Made by a program: the position numbers and the translations under genes. From Burkholderiales bacterium (GTDB lineage Bacteria > Pseudomonadota > Gammaproteobacteria > Burkholderiales > Burkholderiaceae_C): a stretch of DNA of 64,000 bases. Below are positions 1-8,743 of this stretch, in pieces. The notes beneath the pieces were generated by a model. That model was not told where the DNA came from and ran no database searches. It was given only the letters and a program-made list of their open reading frames with translations. Each line of letters begins with the position of its first letter. Position 1 is the first letter of the stretch. Location: assembly GCA_016000265.1 (NCBI GenBank), contig JAECRL010000014.1:41197-105196 (forward strand). The letters run 5' to 3'.

Positions 1-1
1 G

Positions 2-3000
2 TATGCCGCGGGCAGCCGCTACCTGAGCCTGATCGGTGGCGTGTGCATGTCGTTTTACGACTGGTACTGCGACCTGCCACCGGCCAGCCCGCAGGTCTGG
101 GGCGAGCAGACCGACGTGCCCGAATCGGCCGACTGGTACAACTCGAACTTCATCATCGCCTGGGGCTCGAACGTGCCCCAGACCCGCACGCCGGACGCCC
201 ACTTCTTCACCGAGGTGCGCTACAAGGGCGCCAAGACGGTCGCCGTCACGCCCGACTATTCGGAAGTCGCCAAGCTGGCCGACATCTGGATGCACCCCAA
301 GCAGGGCACCGACGCGGCCGTGGCCATGGCCATGGGCCACACCATCCTGCGCGAGTTCTACGTGGACAAGCGCAGCAGCTACTTCGACGACTACGCCCGC
401 CGCTACACCGACCTGCCCATGCTGGTGATGCTGCAGGAGCAGGACACCCCCGCGGGCAAGGCCCTGGTGCCGCACCGCTACCTGCGCGCCAGCGACCTCA
501 GCGGTGACGCCAGCCACAACGCCGAATGGAAGACCCTGGCCTGTGACGGCGAAGGCCGCATCGTGGTGCCACAGGGCTCGATCGGCTTCCGCTGGGGCGC
601 GGAAGGCCGCCCCGACCAAGGTCAATGGAACCTCGAAGCCAAGGAGGCCACCGAGGGCCGCGAGGTCAAGCTCAAGCTCTCGACGCTGGAAGACGAACAG
701 CACGCCGAGACGCGCCGGGCCGACACGCAGGCCGTGGCCTTCCCCTACTTCGGCGGCATCGATTCCCCCGGCTTCGATTCGAACAAGCAAGGCTCGGTGC
801 TGCTGCGCCACGTGCCCATGCAGCGCATCACCGTCCAAGGTCAGGGCCAGGATGCGGGCCAGGCCCGCGAGGTCTGGGTGGCCACCGTCTATGACCTGCA
901 GCTGGCCAGCTACGGCGTTTTCCGTGGCCTGACCGACCGCGATGGCGTGCTGGTGGACAACGGTGCCCGCAGCCTCGACGACAACGCCGCCTACACCCCG
1001 GCCTGGCAGGAGCAGATCACCGGCGTGCCCCGCGCCCAGGTGCTGACCGTGGCCCGCCAGTTCGCCGACAACGCCGACAAGACCAAGGGCAAGTCCATGG
1101 TCATCATCGGCGCGGCCATGAACCACTGGTACCACTGCGACATGAACTACCGCGGCATCATCAACATGCTGATGATGTGCGGCTGCATCGGCCAGAGCGG
1201 CGGCGGCTGGGCGCACTACGTGGGCCAGGAAAAGCTGCGCCCGCAAACCGGCTGGACGGCCCTGGCCTTCGCGCTCGACTGGTCGCGCCCGCCGCGCCAG
1301 CAGAACTCGACCAGCTTCTTCTACGCCCACACCGACCAGTGGCGCTATGAAAAGCTCGGCCTGGACGAGATCCTCTCGCCGCTGGCCGACAAGTCGAAGT
1401 TCGGCGGCAGCATGATCGACTACAACGTGCGGGCCGAACGCATGGGCTGGCTGCCCTCGGCACCGCAGTTGCAGACCAACCCGCTCAAGGTGGTGAAAGA
1501 CGCAGCAGCCAAGGGCCTGGATCCGAAGGACCACGTGGTGGCCTCGCTCCAAGACGGCTCGCTCAAGCTGTCCTGCACCGACCCCGATCACCCCGACAAC
1601 TGGCCGCGCAACCTCTTCGTGTGGCGCTCCAACCTGCTGGGCTCGTCCGGCAAGGGCCACGAGTACTTCCTCAAGCACCTGCTGGGCACGACCCATGGCG
1701 TGCAGGGCAAGGACCTGGGCGCCGACGAAGCCAAGCCCGAAGAGGTGGTCTGGCACGCCCAAGCGCCCGAAGGCAAGCTCGACCTGCTGGTCACGCTCGA
1801 CTTCCGCATGAGCACGACCTGCCTGTACTCGGACATCGTGCTGCCCACCGCCACCTGGTACGAGAAGAACGACCTCAACACCAGCGACATGCACCCCTTC
1901 ATCCACCCGCTGTCCACGGCGGTGGACCCGGCCTGGGAAGCCCGCTCCGACTGGGACATCTACAAGGGCTTCGCCAAGAAGTTCAGCGAGGTCTGCGTGG
2001 GCCACCTGGGCGTCGAGAAGGAAGTCGTGCTGACCCCGCTGATGCACGACACGCCCGCCGAGATGGCCCAACCCTTCGGCGTGCAGGACTGGCTCAAGGG
2101 TGAGATCGAGCTCATCCCCGGCAAGACCGCGCCGCAGGTCACCGTGGTCGAGCGCGACTACCCCAACACCTTCAAGCGCTTCACGTCCCTCGGCCCGCTG
2201 ATGAACAAGCTGGGCAATGGCGGCAAGGGCATCGGCTGGAACACGCAGGACGAGGTCCGGCAGCTCGGCGAGCTCAACGGGGTCGTGCGCGAAGAAGGCG
2301 TGTCGCAAGGCATGCCGAAGATCGAGACCGACATCGACGCCGCCGAGGTGGTGATGATGCTGGCGCCCGAGACCAACGGCCACGTCGCCGTCAAGGCCTG
2401 GGAGGCCTTGAGCAAACAGACCGGCCGCGAGCACGCCCACCTGGCGCTGCACCGCGAGGACGAGAAGATCCGCTTCCGCGACATCCAGGCGCAGCCGCGC
2501 AAGATCATTTCTTCGCCGACCTGGTCGGGGCTGGAGAGCGAGAAGGTCTCGTACAACGCCGGCTACACCAACGTGCACGAACTGATCCCATGGCGCACCC
2601 TCACCGGCCGCCAGCAGTTCTACCAGGACCACCCCTGGATGCAGGCCTTCGGCGAAGGCTTCGTGTGCTACCGCCCGCCGGTGGACTTGAAGACGCTGGA
2701 CGACATCGCCGGTCGCAAGCCCAACGGCCACCAGGAGATCGCGCTCAACTTCATCACCCCGCACCAGAAGTGGGGCATCCACTCGACCTACACCGACAAC
2801 CTGATGATGCTGACGCTCAACCGCGGCGGCCCCGTCATCTGGCTGAGCGAGGACGACGCCAAGCGCGCCGGCATCGTCGACAACGACTGGGTGGAACTGT
2901 TCAACACCAACGGGGCGATTGCGGCCCGCGCGGTGGTGAGCCAGCGCGTCAAACCCGGCATGGTGATGATGTACCACGCCCAGGAAAAGATCATCAACAC

Positions 3001-3226
3001 GCCGGGCTCGGAGATCACCGGCACACGCGGTGGCATCCACAACTCGGTCACGCGCATCGTGCTCAAGCCCACCCACATGATCGGCGGCTACGCCCAGCTG
3101 AGCTACGGCTTCAACTACTACGGGACCATCGGCACCAACCGCGACGAGTTCGTGCTGGTGCGCAAGATGAACAAGGTGGACTGGCTGGATGGCGAAGCCG
3201 CCACCACCACCTCGGCCCACGCCTGA
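2..3226 (+). CDS. narG: Respiratory nitrate reductase alpha subunit NarG (5' end outside window)
   Basis: This is the catalytic subunit of membrane-bound nitrate reductase, which reduces nitrate to nitrite at a Mo-bis-MGD centre on the cytoplasmic face. The reading frame is open from base 2, so the gene is cut by the window edge. About 1074 codons remain of a family length near 1250, so the N-terminal segment with the [4Fe-4S] (FS0) ligands is not visible. The segment GEQTDVPESADW matches the region of the Mo-ligand aspartate (Asp222 in E. coli, from memory). Family-typical stretches run to the end, such as NADKTKGKSM, GQSGGGWAHYVGQEKLRPQTGW, NSVTRI and GFNYYGTIG. The stop is 30 bases before narH, whose start has an AAGGAG ribosome site. 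Electrons come from quinol via NarI and NarH. Confidence 0.98.
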   Translation, partial: YAAGSRYLSLIGGVCMSFYDWYCDLPPASPQVWGEQTDVPESADWYNSNFIIAWGSNVPQTRTPDAHFFTEVRYKGAKTVAVTPDYSEVAKLADIWMHPKQGTDAAVAMAMGHTILREFYVDKRSSYFDDYARRYTDLPMLVMLQEQDTPAGKALVPHRYLRASDLSGDASHNAEWKTLACDGEGRIVVPQGSIGFRWGAEGRPDQGQWNLEAKEATEGREVKLKLSTLEDEQHAETRRADTQAVAFPYFGGIDSPGFDSNKQGSVLLRHVPMQRITVQGQGQDAGQAREVWVATVYDLQLASYGVFRGLTDRDGVLVDNGARSLDDNAAYTPAWQEQITGVPRAQVLTVARQFADNADKTKGKSMVIIGAAMNHWYHCDMNYRGIINMLMMCGCIGQSGGGWAHYVGQEKLRPQTGWTALAFALDWSRPPRQQNSTSFFYAHTDQWRYEKLGLDEILSPLADKSKFGGSMIDYNVRAERMGWLPSAPQLQTNPLKVVKDAAAKGLDPKDHVVASLQDGSLKLSCTDPDHPDNWPRNLFVWRSNLLGSSGKGHEYFLKHLLGTTHGVQGKDLGADEAKPEEVVWHAQAPEGKLDLLVTLDFRMSTTCLYSDIVLPTATWYEKNDLNTSDMHPFIHPLSTAVDPAWEARSDWDIYKGFAKKFSEVCVGHLGVEKEVVLTPLMHDTPAEMAQPFGVQDWLKGEIELIPGKTAPQVTVVERDYPNTFKRFTSLGPLMNKLGNGGKGIGWNTQDEVRQLGELNGVVREEGVSQGMPKIETDIDAAEVVMMLAPETNGHVAVKAWEALSKQTGREHAHLALHREDEKIRFRDIQAQPRKIISSPTWSGLESEKVSYNAGYTNVHELIPWRTLTGRQQFYQDHPWMQAFGEGFVCYRPPVDLKTLDDIAGRKPNGHQEIALNFITPHQKWGIHSTYTDNLMMLTLNRGGPVIWLSEDDAKRAGIVDNDWVELFNTNGAIAARAVVSQRVKPGMVMMYHAQEKIINTPGSEITGTRGGIHNSVTRIVLKPTHMIGGYAQLSYGFNYYGTIGTNRDEFVLVRKMNKVDWLDGEAATTTSAHA

Positions 3227-3256
3227 TTCCCAAGCTGGTCTCAAGGAGAACACAAC

Positions 3257-4780
3257 ATGAAAGTCCGCGCACAGATCGGCATGGTCCTCAACCTGGACAA
3301 GTGCATCGGTTGCCACACCTGCTCGGTGACCTGCAAGAACGTCTGGACCAACCGCCCCGGCGTCGAGTACGCCTGGTTCAACAACGTCGAGACCAAGCCC
3401 GGCATCGGCTACCCCAAGGAATGGGAGAACCAGGAGAAGTGGAAAGGCGGCTGGGTTCGCAAGCCCGACGGGTCGATCCAGCCCCGCCAGGGCGGCAAGC
3501 TCAGCCTGCTCATGAAGATCTTCGCCAACCCCAACCTGCCGCAGATCGACGACTACTACGAGCCCTTCACCTTCGACTACGAGCACCTGCAGTCGGCCCC
3601 GAAAAGCAAGGCCGCCCCCACCGCCCGCCCGCGCAGCCTGATCACCGGCAAGCGCATGGAAAAGATCGAGTGGGGCCCGAACTGGGAAGAGATCCTGGGC
3701 GGCGAGTTCAGCAAGCGCAGCCAGGACGCGAACTTCGAGGATGTGCAAAAGGACATCTACGGCCAGTTCGAGAACACCTTCATGATGTACCTGCCGCGCC
3801 TGTGCGAGCACTGCCTGAACCCGGCGTGCGTGGCGTCTTGCCCCTCGGGCTCGATCTACAAGCGCGAGGAAGACGGCATCGTGCTGATCGACCAGGACAA
3901 GTGCCGTGGCTGGCGCATGTGCGTGAGCGGCTGCCCCTACAAGAAGATCTACTACAACTGGCAAAGCGGCAAGGCCGAGAAGTGCATCTTCTGCTACCCG
4001 CGCATCGAGGCCGGCCAGCCCACGGTGTGCTCTGAGACCTGCGTGGGCCGCATCCGCTACCTGGGTGTGCTGCTGTACGACGCCGACCGCATCGAGCAGG
4101 CCGCCAGCACCGAGCACGACCGCGACCTCTACCAGGCGCAGCTCGACATCTTCCTGGACCCGCACGACCCCAAGGTGATCGAGCAGGCCCGCGCCGACGG
4201 CATCCCCGAGGCCTGGCTGACCGCCGCCCGCAACAGCCCCGTCTACAAGATGGCCGTGGACTGGAAGGTGGCCCTGCCCCTGCACCCCGAGTACCGCACC
4301 CTGCCCATGGTCTGGTACGTGCCGCCGCTGTCGCCCATCCAGGCCGCGGCCAACGCCGGACACGTCGGCACCAATGGCGAGATCCCGGACGTCAACCAGT
4401 TGCGCATCCCGCTGAAGTACCTGGCCAACCTGATGACGGCTGGCGACGTGGCCCCGGTGTCGCGCGCGCTGGAACGCATGCTGGCCATGCGCGCCTACAT
4501 GCGCGGCAAGCACGTCGATGGCGCGGCCAACGTCAAGGCCATCGAGCAGGTGGGCTTGACGCCCGCCCTGGTCGAGGACATGTACCAGATCATGGGCATC
4601 GCCAACTACGAGGACCGCTTCGTCATCCCCACCGCCCACCGCGAGTACGCCGAAGACGCGTTCGACCTGCGCGGCGGCTGCGGCTTCTCCTTCGGCAACG
4701 GCTGCTCCGACGGGCAGACCGAGACCAGCCTGTTCGGCGCCAAGAAGAAGCGCACCATCCCCATCAAGTCGGAGGTCTGA
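3257..4780 (+). CDS. narH: Respiratory nitrate reductase beta subunit NarH
   Basis: This is the iron-sulfur electron-transfer subunit between the NarI hemes and NarG. It has 507 residues, against about 510 in E. coli. Four cysteine groups are visible: C16/C19/C22/C26 (CIGCHTCSVTC); C183/C186/C191/C195 (CEHCLNPACVASC); C216/C222/C226 (CRGWRMCVSGC); and C243/C246/C258/C262 (CIFC...CSETC). In the third group Trp219 sits where a ligand cysteine would be, the known signature of a [3Fe-4S] cluster. AAGGAG lies just upstream of the ATG. The TGA stop directly abuts the narJ ATG, so translation is probably coupled. Confidence 0.98.
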   Translation: MKVRAQIGMVLNLDKCIGCHTCSVTCKNVWTNRPGVEYAWFNNVETKPGIGYPKEWENQEKWKGGWVRKPDGSIQPRQGGKLSLLMKIFANPNLPQIDDYYEPFTFDYEHLQSAPKSKAAPTARPRSLITGKRMEKIEWGPNWEEILGGEFSKRSQDANFEDVQKDIYGQFENTFMMYLPRLCEHCLNPACVASCPSGSIYKREEDGIVLIDQDKCRGWRMCVSGCPYKKIYYNWQSGKAEKCIFCYPRIEAGQPTVCSETCVGRIRYLGVLLYDADRIEQAASTEHDRDLYQAQLDIFLDPHDPKVIEQARADGIPEAWLTAARNSPVYKMAVDWKVALPLHPEYRTLPMVWYVPPLSPIQAAANAGHVGTNGEIPDVNQLRIPLKYLANLMTAGDVAPVSRALERMLAMRAYMRGKHVDGAANVKAIEQVGLTPALVEDMYQIMGIANYEDRFVIPTAHREYAEDAFDLRGGCGFSFGNGCSDGQTETSLFGAKKKRTIPIKSEV

Positions 4781-5542
4781 ATGAGCAGCCTGTTGAACCA
4801 CCTCAAGAGCCTGCACAGCTCACCCATCGCCCCGACTGCGGCGCGCAGCCTGCGGGCCCTGGCCCGCCTGCTGGCCTACCCGAACGCCGAGCTGCGCGCC
4901 CACCTGGGCGACCTGCTGGACGCGCTGCGCGCCGAACAAGGCCTGAGCGACGCCCGGCTGGCCGGCCTGGCCAGGCTCGTGTCGCAGCTGTCAGCGAGCG
5001 ACGCCTACGAAGTCGAGTCCGACTATGTCGAACTCTTCGACCGCGGCCGCGCCACCTCGCTGCACCTCTTCGAGCACGTGCACGGCGACTCGCGCGAGCG
5101 GGGTCAGGCCATGGTCGACCTCGTCCAGACCTACGAGCAGGCCGGCCTGCAACTCCAGCCTGACAACGGGGGTGAGTTGCCCGACTACCTGCCCCTGGTG
5201 ATGGAGTTCGCCTCCACGCTGGACGCCAGCGCGGCACAGGGCTTCACGGGCGAGTTCGCCCACATCCTCAACGCGCTGTACGCAGCGCTGCTCAAGCGCC
5301 GCAGCCTGTACGCGCACATCCCCGCGGCCGTGCTGGAACTGATGGGCCACGCCATCGAGGCCACCGAGGTGCCCGAAGACGAGGCCCTCGATGACGCCTG
5401 GGCCGAGCCCGCGGCCTTCGATGGCTGCAGCAGCCGAGGCCAGCAACGCGCCGACCAGCCGCAGCCCATCCACATCGTGCGCACCCCACGCGCGTCGGTC
5501 CCCACATCCGTCCCCGCATCCACCCCCCAACGAGGAGCATGA
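4781..5542 (+). CDS. narJ: Nitrate reductase molybdenum cofactor assembly chaperone NarJ
   Basis: NarJ is the private chaperone that binds apo-NarG and promotes Mo-cofactor insertion before membrane attachment. The 253-residue protein has the TorD/NarJ-type all-helical body. Visible landmarks are RALARLLAYPNAELRAHLGDL near residues 24-45, the conserved YVELFDRGRATSLHLFEHVHGDSRERGQAM block near residues 80-110, and LPDYLPLVMEF. The C-terminal 40 residues are acidic and then Pro/Ser/Thr-rich and look disordered. The start codon follows the narH stop with no gap. The stop is one base before narI. NarJ is not part of the final enzyme. Confidence 0.96.
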   Translation: MSSLLNHLKSLHSSPIAPTAARSLRALARLLAYPNAELRAHLGDLLDALRAEQGLSDARLAGLARLVSQLSASDAYEVESDYVELFDRGRATSLHLFEHVHGDSRERGQAMVDLVQTYEQAGLQLQPDNGGELPDYLPLVMEFASTLDASAAQGFTGEFAHILNALYAALLKRRSLYAHIPAAVLELMGHAIEATEVPEDEALDDAWAEPAAFDGCSSRGQQRADQPQPIHIVRTPRASVPTSVPASTPQRGA

Positions 5543-5543
5543 G

Positions 5544-6245
5544 ATGAGCCTCACCCACCAGTTCTTCTTCGGCATCTACCCCTACATCGCCCTGGTCGCC
5601 TTCCTGCTGGGCAGCTTGGTGCGTTTCGACCGCGACCAGTACACCTGGCGCAGCGAGTCGAGCCAGATGCTGTCCACCGGCTTGCTGCGCGCGGGCTCTA
5701 ACCTCTTCCACCTGGGCATCATCGGCCTGTTCTTCGGGCACTTCTTCGGCATGCTGACGCCGGCCGAACTCGTGCACGCGCTGGGCATCACCGCCGCGCA
5801 AAAGCAGATGCTGGCCGTGGTCGCAGGCGGCGTCCTGGGCAGCGTGGGCCTGGTCGGCCTGCTGCTGCTGATCGCTCGCCGCCTGGGCAACGAGCGCGTG
5901 CGCGCCACCAGCAAGCCGCGCGACTTCCTCGTGCTGTTCTGGATCCTGGGCACGCTGCTGCTCGGTCTGTCCACAGTGCCCCTGTCGCTGGCGCACCGCG
6001 ACGGCGAGACCATGCTCAAGCTGATGGCCTGGGCGCAGCACATCGTCACCTTCCGCGGTGACGCCGCCGGCCTGATCGCCGACGTGTCGCTGGTCTTCAA
6101 GGTGCACATGGTGGCCGGCATGACGCTGTTCGTCATCTTCCCCTTCACCCGCCTGGTGCATGTGTGGAGCGGCTTCGCCTCGGTGGGCTATGTGGCACGC
6201 CCTTGGCAACTGGTGCGCAGCCGCCGCACCGGCCTGCCCCGCTGA
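5544..6245 (+). CDS. narI: Respiratory nitrate reductase gamma subunit NarI
   Basis: NarI is the cytochrome b membrane subunit that oxidises quinol and anchors NarGH. The 233-residue protein (E. coli about 225) has five hydrophobic helices. Paired heme histidines are visible in LFHLGIIGLFFGHFFG (helix 2) and in KVHMVAGMTLFVIFPFTRLVHVWSG (helix 5). The open frame extends upstream into narJ, but I chose the ATG at 5544. It has GAGGAG eight bases upstream, follows the narJ TGA by one base, and gives the family-typical N-terminus MSLTHQFFFGIYPYIA. It is the fourth gene of the narGHJI operon. Confidence 0.97.
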   Translation: MSLTHQFFFGIYPYIALVAFLLGSLVRFDRDQYTWRSESSQMLSTGLLRAGSNLFHLGIIGLFFGHFFGMLTPAELVHALGITAAQKQMLAVVAGGVLGSVGLVGLLLLIARRLGNERVRATSKPRDFLVLFWILGTLLLGLSTVPLSLAHRDGETMLKLMAWAQHIVTFRGDAAGLIADVSLVFKVHMVAGMTLFVIFPFTRLVHVWSGFASVGYVARPWQLVRSRRTGLPR

Positions 6246-6279
6246 ACAGCCCCCACGGACCTCACCCCGGGAGACCCCC

Positions 6280-7080
6280 ATGCACACCGCCCCCCTGAGC
6301 ACCGCCTCCGCCGCCGCCCGCGCCCTGCGCGTGGGCGACGACGTGCTGCACCCGCAGCCCGATCAGCTGACCGAAGCCGAGCGGCGCCAGCTGGCCAGCC
6401 TGGCCCTGCTGCGCCTGGCCGCCATCGACGACGGCCTGCTGCCCGAGAACGACCCGCCGCCCAGCGACGGCGTCATCAGCGAAGCCGCGGCCGACGCCAT
6501 CGACCGCTGGCTGGAGCAGGCCATCCAGGTGCCCGACCCGGACGAGGCCGCCTGCCGGCGCTTCCATGCCGCCCACCCGGCCCGCTACGCCCAAGGCGAG
6601 CGCGTGCTGGCCCGCCACATCCTGTTCGCCGTCACCCCTGGCGTGGACGTGCAGGCCCTGCGCCAGCGCGCCGAGCAGCTGCTGGTGGCGGTGCGTGCGG
6701 ACCCCGAGGCCTTCGCGGAGGCCGCCCGCACCACGTCCAACTGCCCCTCGGGCGAACAGGGTGGCGATCTGGGCTGGCTGAACGCCACCGACTGCGCCCC
6801 CGAGTTCGCGCGCGAGCTCTTCGGCCAGGACGAAGCCCAGGCCCACATCGGCGTGCTGCCTCGCTTGGTGCACAGCCGCTTCGGCCTGCACGTGGTCGAG
6901 GTGCAGGCGCGCGAGGCCGGTGTGCACCCCGCCTTCGAGCAGGTGCAAGAGGCCGTGGCGCAGTCGCTGCGGCAACAGGCTTTCGCCACCGCCCTCAAGC
7001 AGACCTGTGCCGTGCTGGCCGCGCGCCACGGGGTGGAAGGCGCCGACCTGGACGCCGCCGCCTCGCCGCTGCTGCAGTGA
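6280..7080 (+). CDS. Parvulin-type peptidyl-prolyl cis-trans isomerase linked to the nar operon
   Basis: The 266-residue protein has a C-terminal rotamase (PpiC/parvulin) domain at roughly residues 105-220. Landmarks are ERVLARHILFAV, the TTSNCPSGEQGGDLGWL signature and HSRFGLHVVEV. The N-terminal 100 residues are helical, in the style of NifM/SurA-like chaperones. No signal peptide or lipobox is visible, so it is probably cytoplasmic. It starts 34 bases after narI with GGGAGA upstream and is probably co-transcribed. Similar isomerases follow narI in other betaproteobacteria, which suggests help with NarGHI folding; that role is inference. The ATG at 6280 is preferred over a longer frame overlapping narI. 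Confidence 0.88.
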   Translation: MHTAPLSTASAAARALRVGDDVLHPQPDQLTEAERRQLASLALLRLAAIDDGLLPENDPPPSDGVISEAAADAIDRWLEQAIQVPDPDEAACRRFHAAHPARYAQGERVLARHILFAVTPGVDVQALRQRAEQLLVAVRADPEAFAEAARTTSNCPSGEQGGDLGWLNATDCAPEFARELFGQDEAQAHIGVLPRLVHSRFGLHVVEVQAREAGVHPAFEQVQEAVAQSLRQQAFATALKQTCAVLAARHGVEGADLDAAASPLLQ

Positions 7081-7096
7081 CGTCGGAGCACGGCCC

Positions 7097-7804
7097 ATGG
7101 ACGAACTGCTGCAGCGCCTGAGGCACTTTCACACCGACTTCTTCCCGCAGCACCAGTCGCGCTTCCAGAGCCTGGTGACGGACGGGCAGCACCCGACGAC
7201 GCTGTTCATCGGCTGCTCGGACTCGCGCCTGGTGCCCTACCTGTTGACCGGCGCGGGCCCCGGCGAGCTCTTCATCGTGCGCAACGTGGGGGCGCTGATC
7301 CCGCCCTACGACGGCCTGCATGGCCTGCACGGCACGGCCGCTGCCATCGAGTTCGCGATGCTCAACCTCAAGGTGTCGCGCATCGTGGTCTGCGGGCACT
7401 CGCATTGCGGTGCCATGAAAGCCTTGTACGAAGAGGTGCCGGAACAGGCCAAGAACCTGCGGGCCTGGCTGGACATGGCCCGCGAGGCCGCCCTGCCCGT
7501 TCAAGTGACACCCGAGGCCCTGCGCCGCACCGAGCAACGCGCCGTGGTGCTGCAACTCGAGCGCCTGATGGACTACCCCATGGTGCGCGAGCGGGTGGAA
7601 AAGCGCGAGGTGACGCTGCACGGCTGGCACTACGTGATCGAAGACGGCGAGGTGCACGTCTTCGATGTGCAGACCGGCCAGTTCCTGCCGGCATCGCAAT
7701 CGGAGCACAGCGGCACCGGGCCTTACCAGGACGCGCCTCAGGACGCCCCGCCCGACGAGCAATCCATCTTCAACGAGATCGATGCCCGTTGGGGCGGTCG
7801 CTGA
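7097..7804 (+). CDS. Beta-class carbonic anhydrase
   Basis: This enzyme interconverts CO2 and bicarbonate. The 235-residue protein has the beta-class zinc site: Cys40 in GCSDSR with the Asp42/Arg44 dyad, and His101 and Cys104 in CGHSHCGAMKAL. FIVRNVGALIPP and GWHYVIEDGEVHVFD are also family-typical. It lies 16 bases after the isomerase gene on the same strand, so it may be the last gene of an extended nar transcript. It could supply bicarbonate or buffer pH during anaerobic growth, but that link is inference. The stop is 14 bases from the convergent nrdG stop. Confidence 0.93.
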   Translation: MDELLQRLRHFHTDFFPQHQSRFQSLVTDGQHPTTLFIGCSDSRLVPYLLTGAGPGELFIVRNVGALIPPYDGLHGLHGTAAAIEFAMLNLKVSRIVVCGHSHCGAMKALYEEVPEQAKNLRAWLDMAREAALPVQVTPEALRRTEQRAVVLQLERLMDYPMVRERVEKREVTLHGWHYVIEDGEVHVFDVQTGQFLPASQSEHSGTGPYQDAPQDAPPDEQSIFNEIDARWGGR

Positions 7805-7818
7805 TCACCCGGCACGGC

Positions 7819-8577
7819 TCACCGGACGCTGAGCGCCGGCCCGATGTGGCGCAGCTTCGCCACCAGCTCATCGGGCGGGGTGTGCTCGCCCGAACCCAGC
7901 GTGGCTTCGGTGACGGGCGTGGCCCGGTAGCCCTGCAGCACCCAGTGCCGCGCACCTGCGGCCTTGAGCATGCGCGCCATGCGCATCAACGTGGCCTCGG
8001 GGATGAGGTCGGGGTGCCAGGTCGTGCGCAACTCGTGCGCCTTGCCGCTGGCCAGCACCAGGGCCAGGCTCTCGCGCACCGGCTCGCCACTGCGCGGCAC
8101 CGAGGTGATGGCCTTGTAGTCTTCGAACTCGGTCTTGATGTCCAGCGCCACCCAATCGACCAGGGGCAGGACACTCGCCAGCCGCTGCGGGTACAGGCCC
8201 GCGGTGTGCAGGCCCACCTGGAAGCCCAGCGCGCGCACCTCGCGCATGGCCGGCGCCAGGGCCGCGTCCAGCGTGGGCTCGCCACCGCTGAACACCACGC
8301 CATCGAGCAGGCCCTGCCGTTGTTGCAAAGTGCCCAGCACCTGGCCCCAGGCCTGGGTGTCTCGGCCACACCCCGTCTGACGCGGTTGCAGCGAGGGGTT
8401 GTGGCAGTAATGGCAACGCCAGGGGCAGCCCTGCACGAACACCACCGCGGCCAGTTGGCCTGGCCAGTCGGTGGTGCTCAGGGGCGTGAAACCCCCGACG
8501 TCCAGGGGCGGGATCAGGCGGTGATCAGCCTGCGCAGGCCTGAACGCGATCGGGCTCGGCGAAATACTGTCGTTCAT
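7819..8577 (-). CDS. nrdG: Anaerobic ribonucleotide reductase activating protein (radical SAM) NrdG
   Basis: NrdG is a radical-SAM activase that uses a [4Fe-4S] cluster and SAM to install the glycyl radical in NrdD. The 252-residue protein carries the cluster motif C51-x3-C55-x2-C58 (CPWRCHYC), followed by GVVFSGGEPTLD for SAM binding and VDWVALDIKTEF. GFTPLSTTDWPG is typical of the longer NrdG type found in this group. The start at 8577 has GGGGGAG upstream. It lies inside the 3' end of the small glycyl-radical ORF (overlap 53 bases), so translation of the two is probably coupled. Confidence 0.93.
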   Translation of the reverse strand: MNDSISPSPIAFRPAQADHRLIPPLDVGGFTPLSTTDWPGQLAAVVFVQGCPWRCHYCHNPSLQPRQTGCGRDTQAWGQVLGTLQQRQGLLDGVVFSGGEPTLDAALAPAMREVRALGFQVGLHTAGLYPQRLASVLPLVDWVALDIKTEFEDYKAITSVPRSGEPVRESLALVLASGKAHELRTTWHPDLIPEATLMRMARMLKAAGARHWVLQGYRATPVTEATLGSGEHTPPDELVAKLRHIGPALSVR

Positions 8578-8719
8578 GGAACTCCCCCTTCTTGCCCACG
8601 TTGAACGAGGCCACGGGTCGGTGATAGCCCATCACCCGGGTCCAGACCTCGCAGCGCTGGCGTTCGTGTTCGGCCAGCAGCGGGTGAGGTGCGTCGGGGG
8701 TGCGTGCGGTGCAGGTCAT
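8525..8719 (-). CDS. Separate glycyl-radical C-terminal module of anaerobic ribonucleotide reductase (NrdD)
   Basis: This 64-residue product carries the sequence normally found at the extreme C-terminus of class III ribonucleotide reductase. CEVWTRVMGYHRPVASFNVGKKGEF contains the RVxGY glycyl-radical site and the conserved FNxGKK tail. The large NrdD ORF stops at 8744 without this segment. The two ORFs are in the same frame, separated by one TGA and eight sense codons. An AAGGAGG ribosome site lies just before the ATG at 8719, which argues for separate, efficient initiation rather than a recent nonsense mutation. Its product presumably docks into NrdD so that NrdG can activate the glycine. 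The 3' end overlaps nrdG. Confidence 0.85.
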   Translation of the reverse strand: MTCTARTPDAPHPLLAEHERQRCEVWTRVMGYHRPVASFNVGKKGEFHERQYFAEPDRVQACAG

Positions 8720-8743
8720 GGAGCCTCCTTCGGGCGGGGTGGA

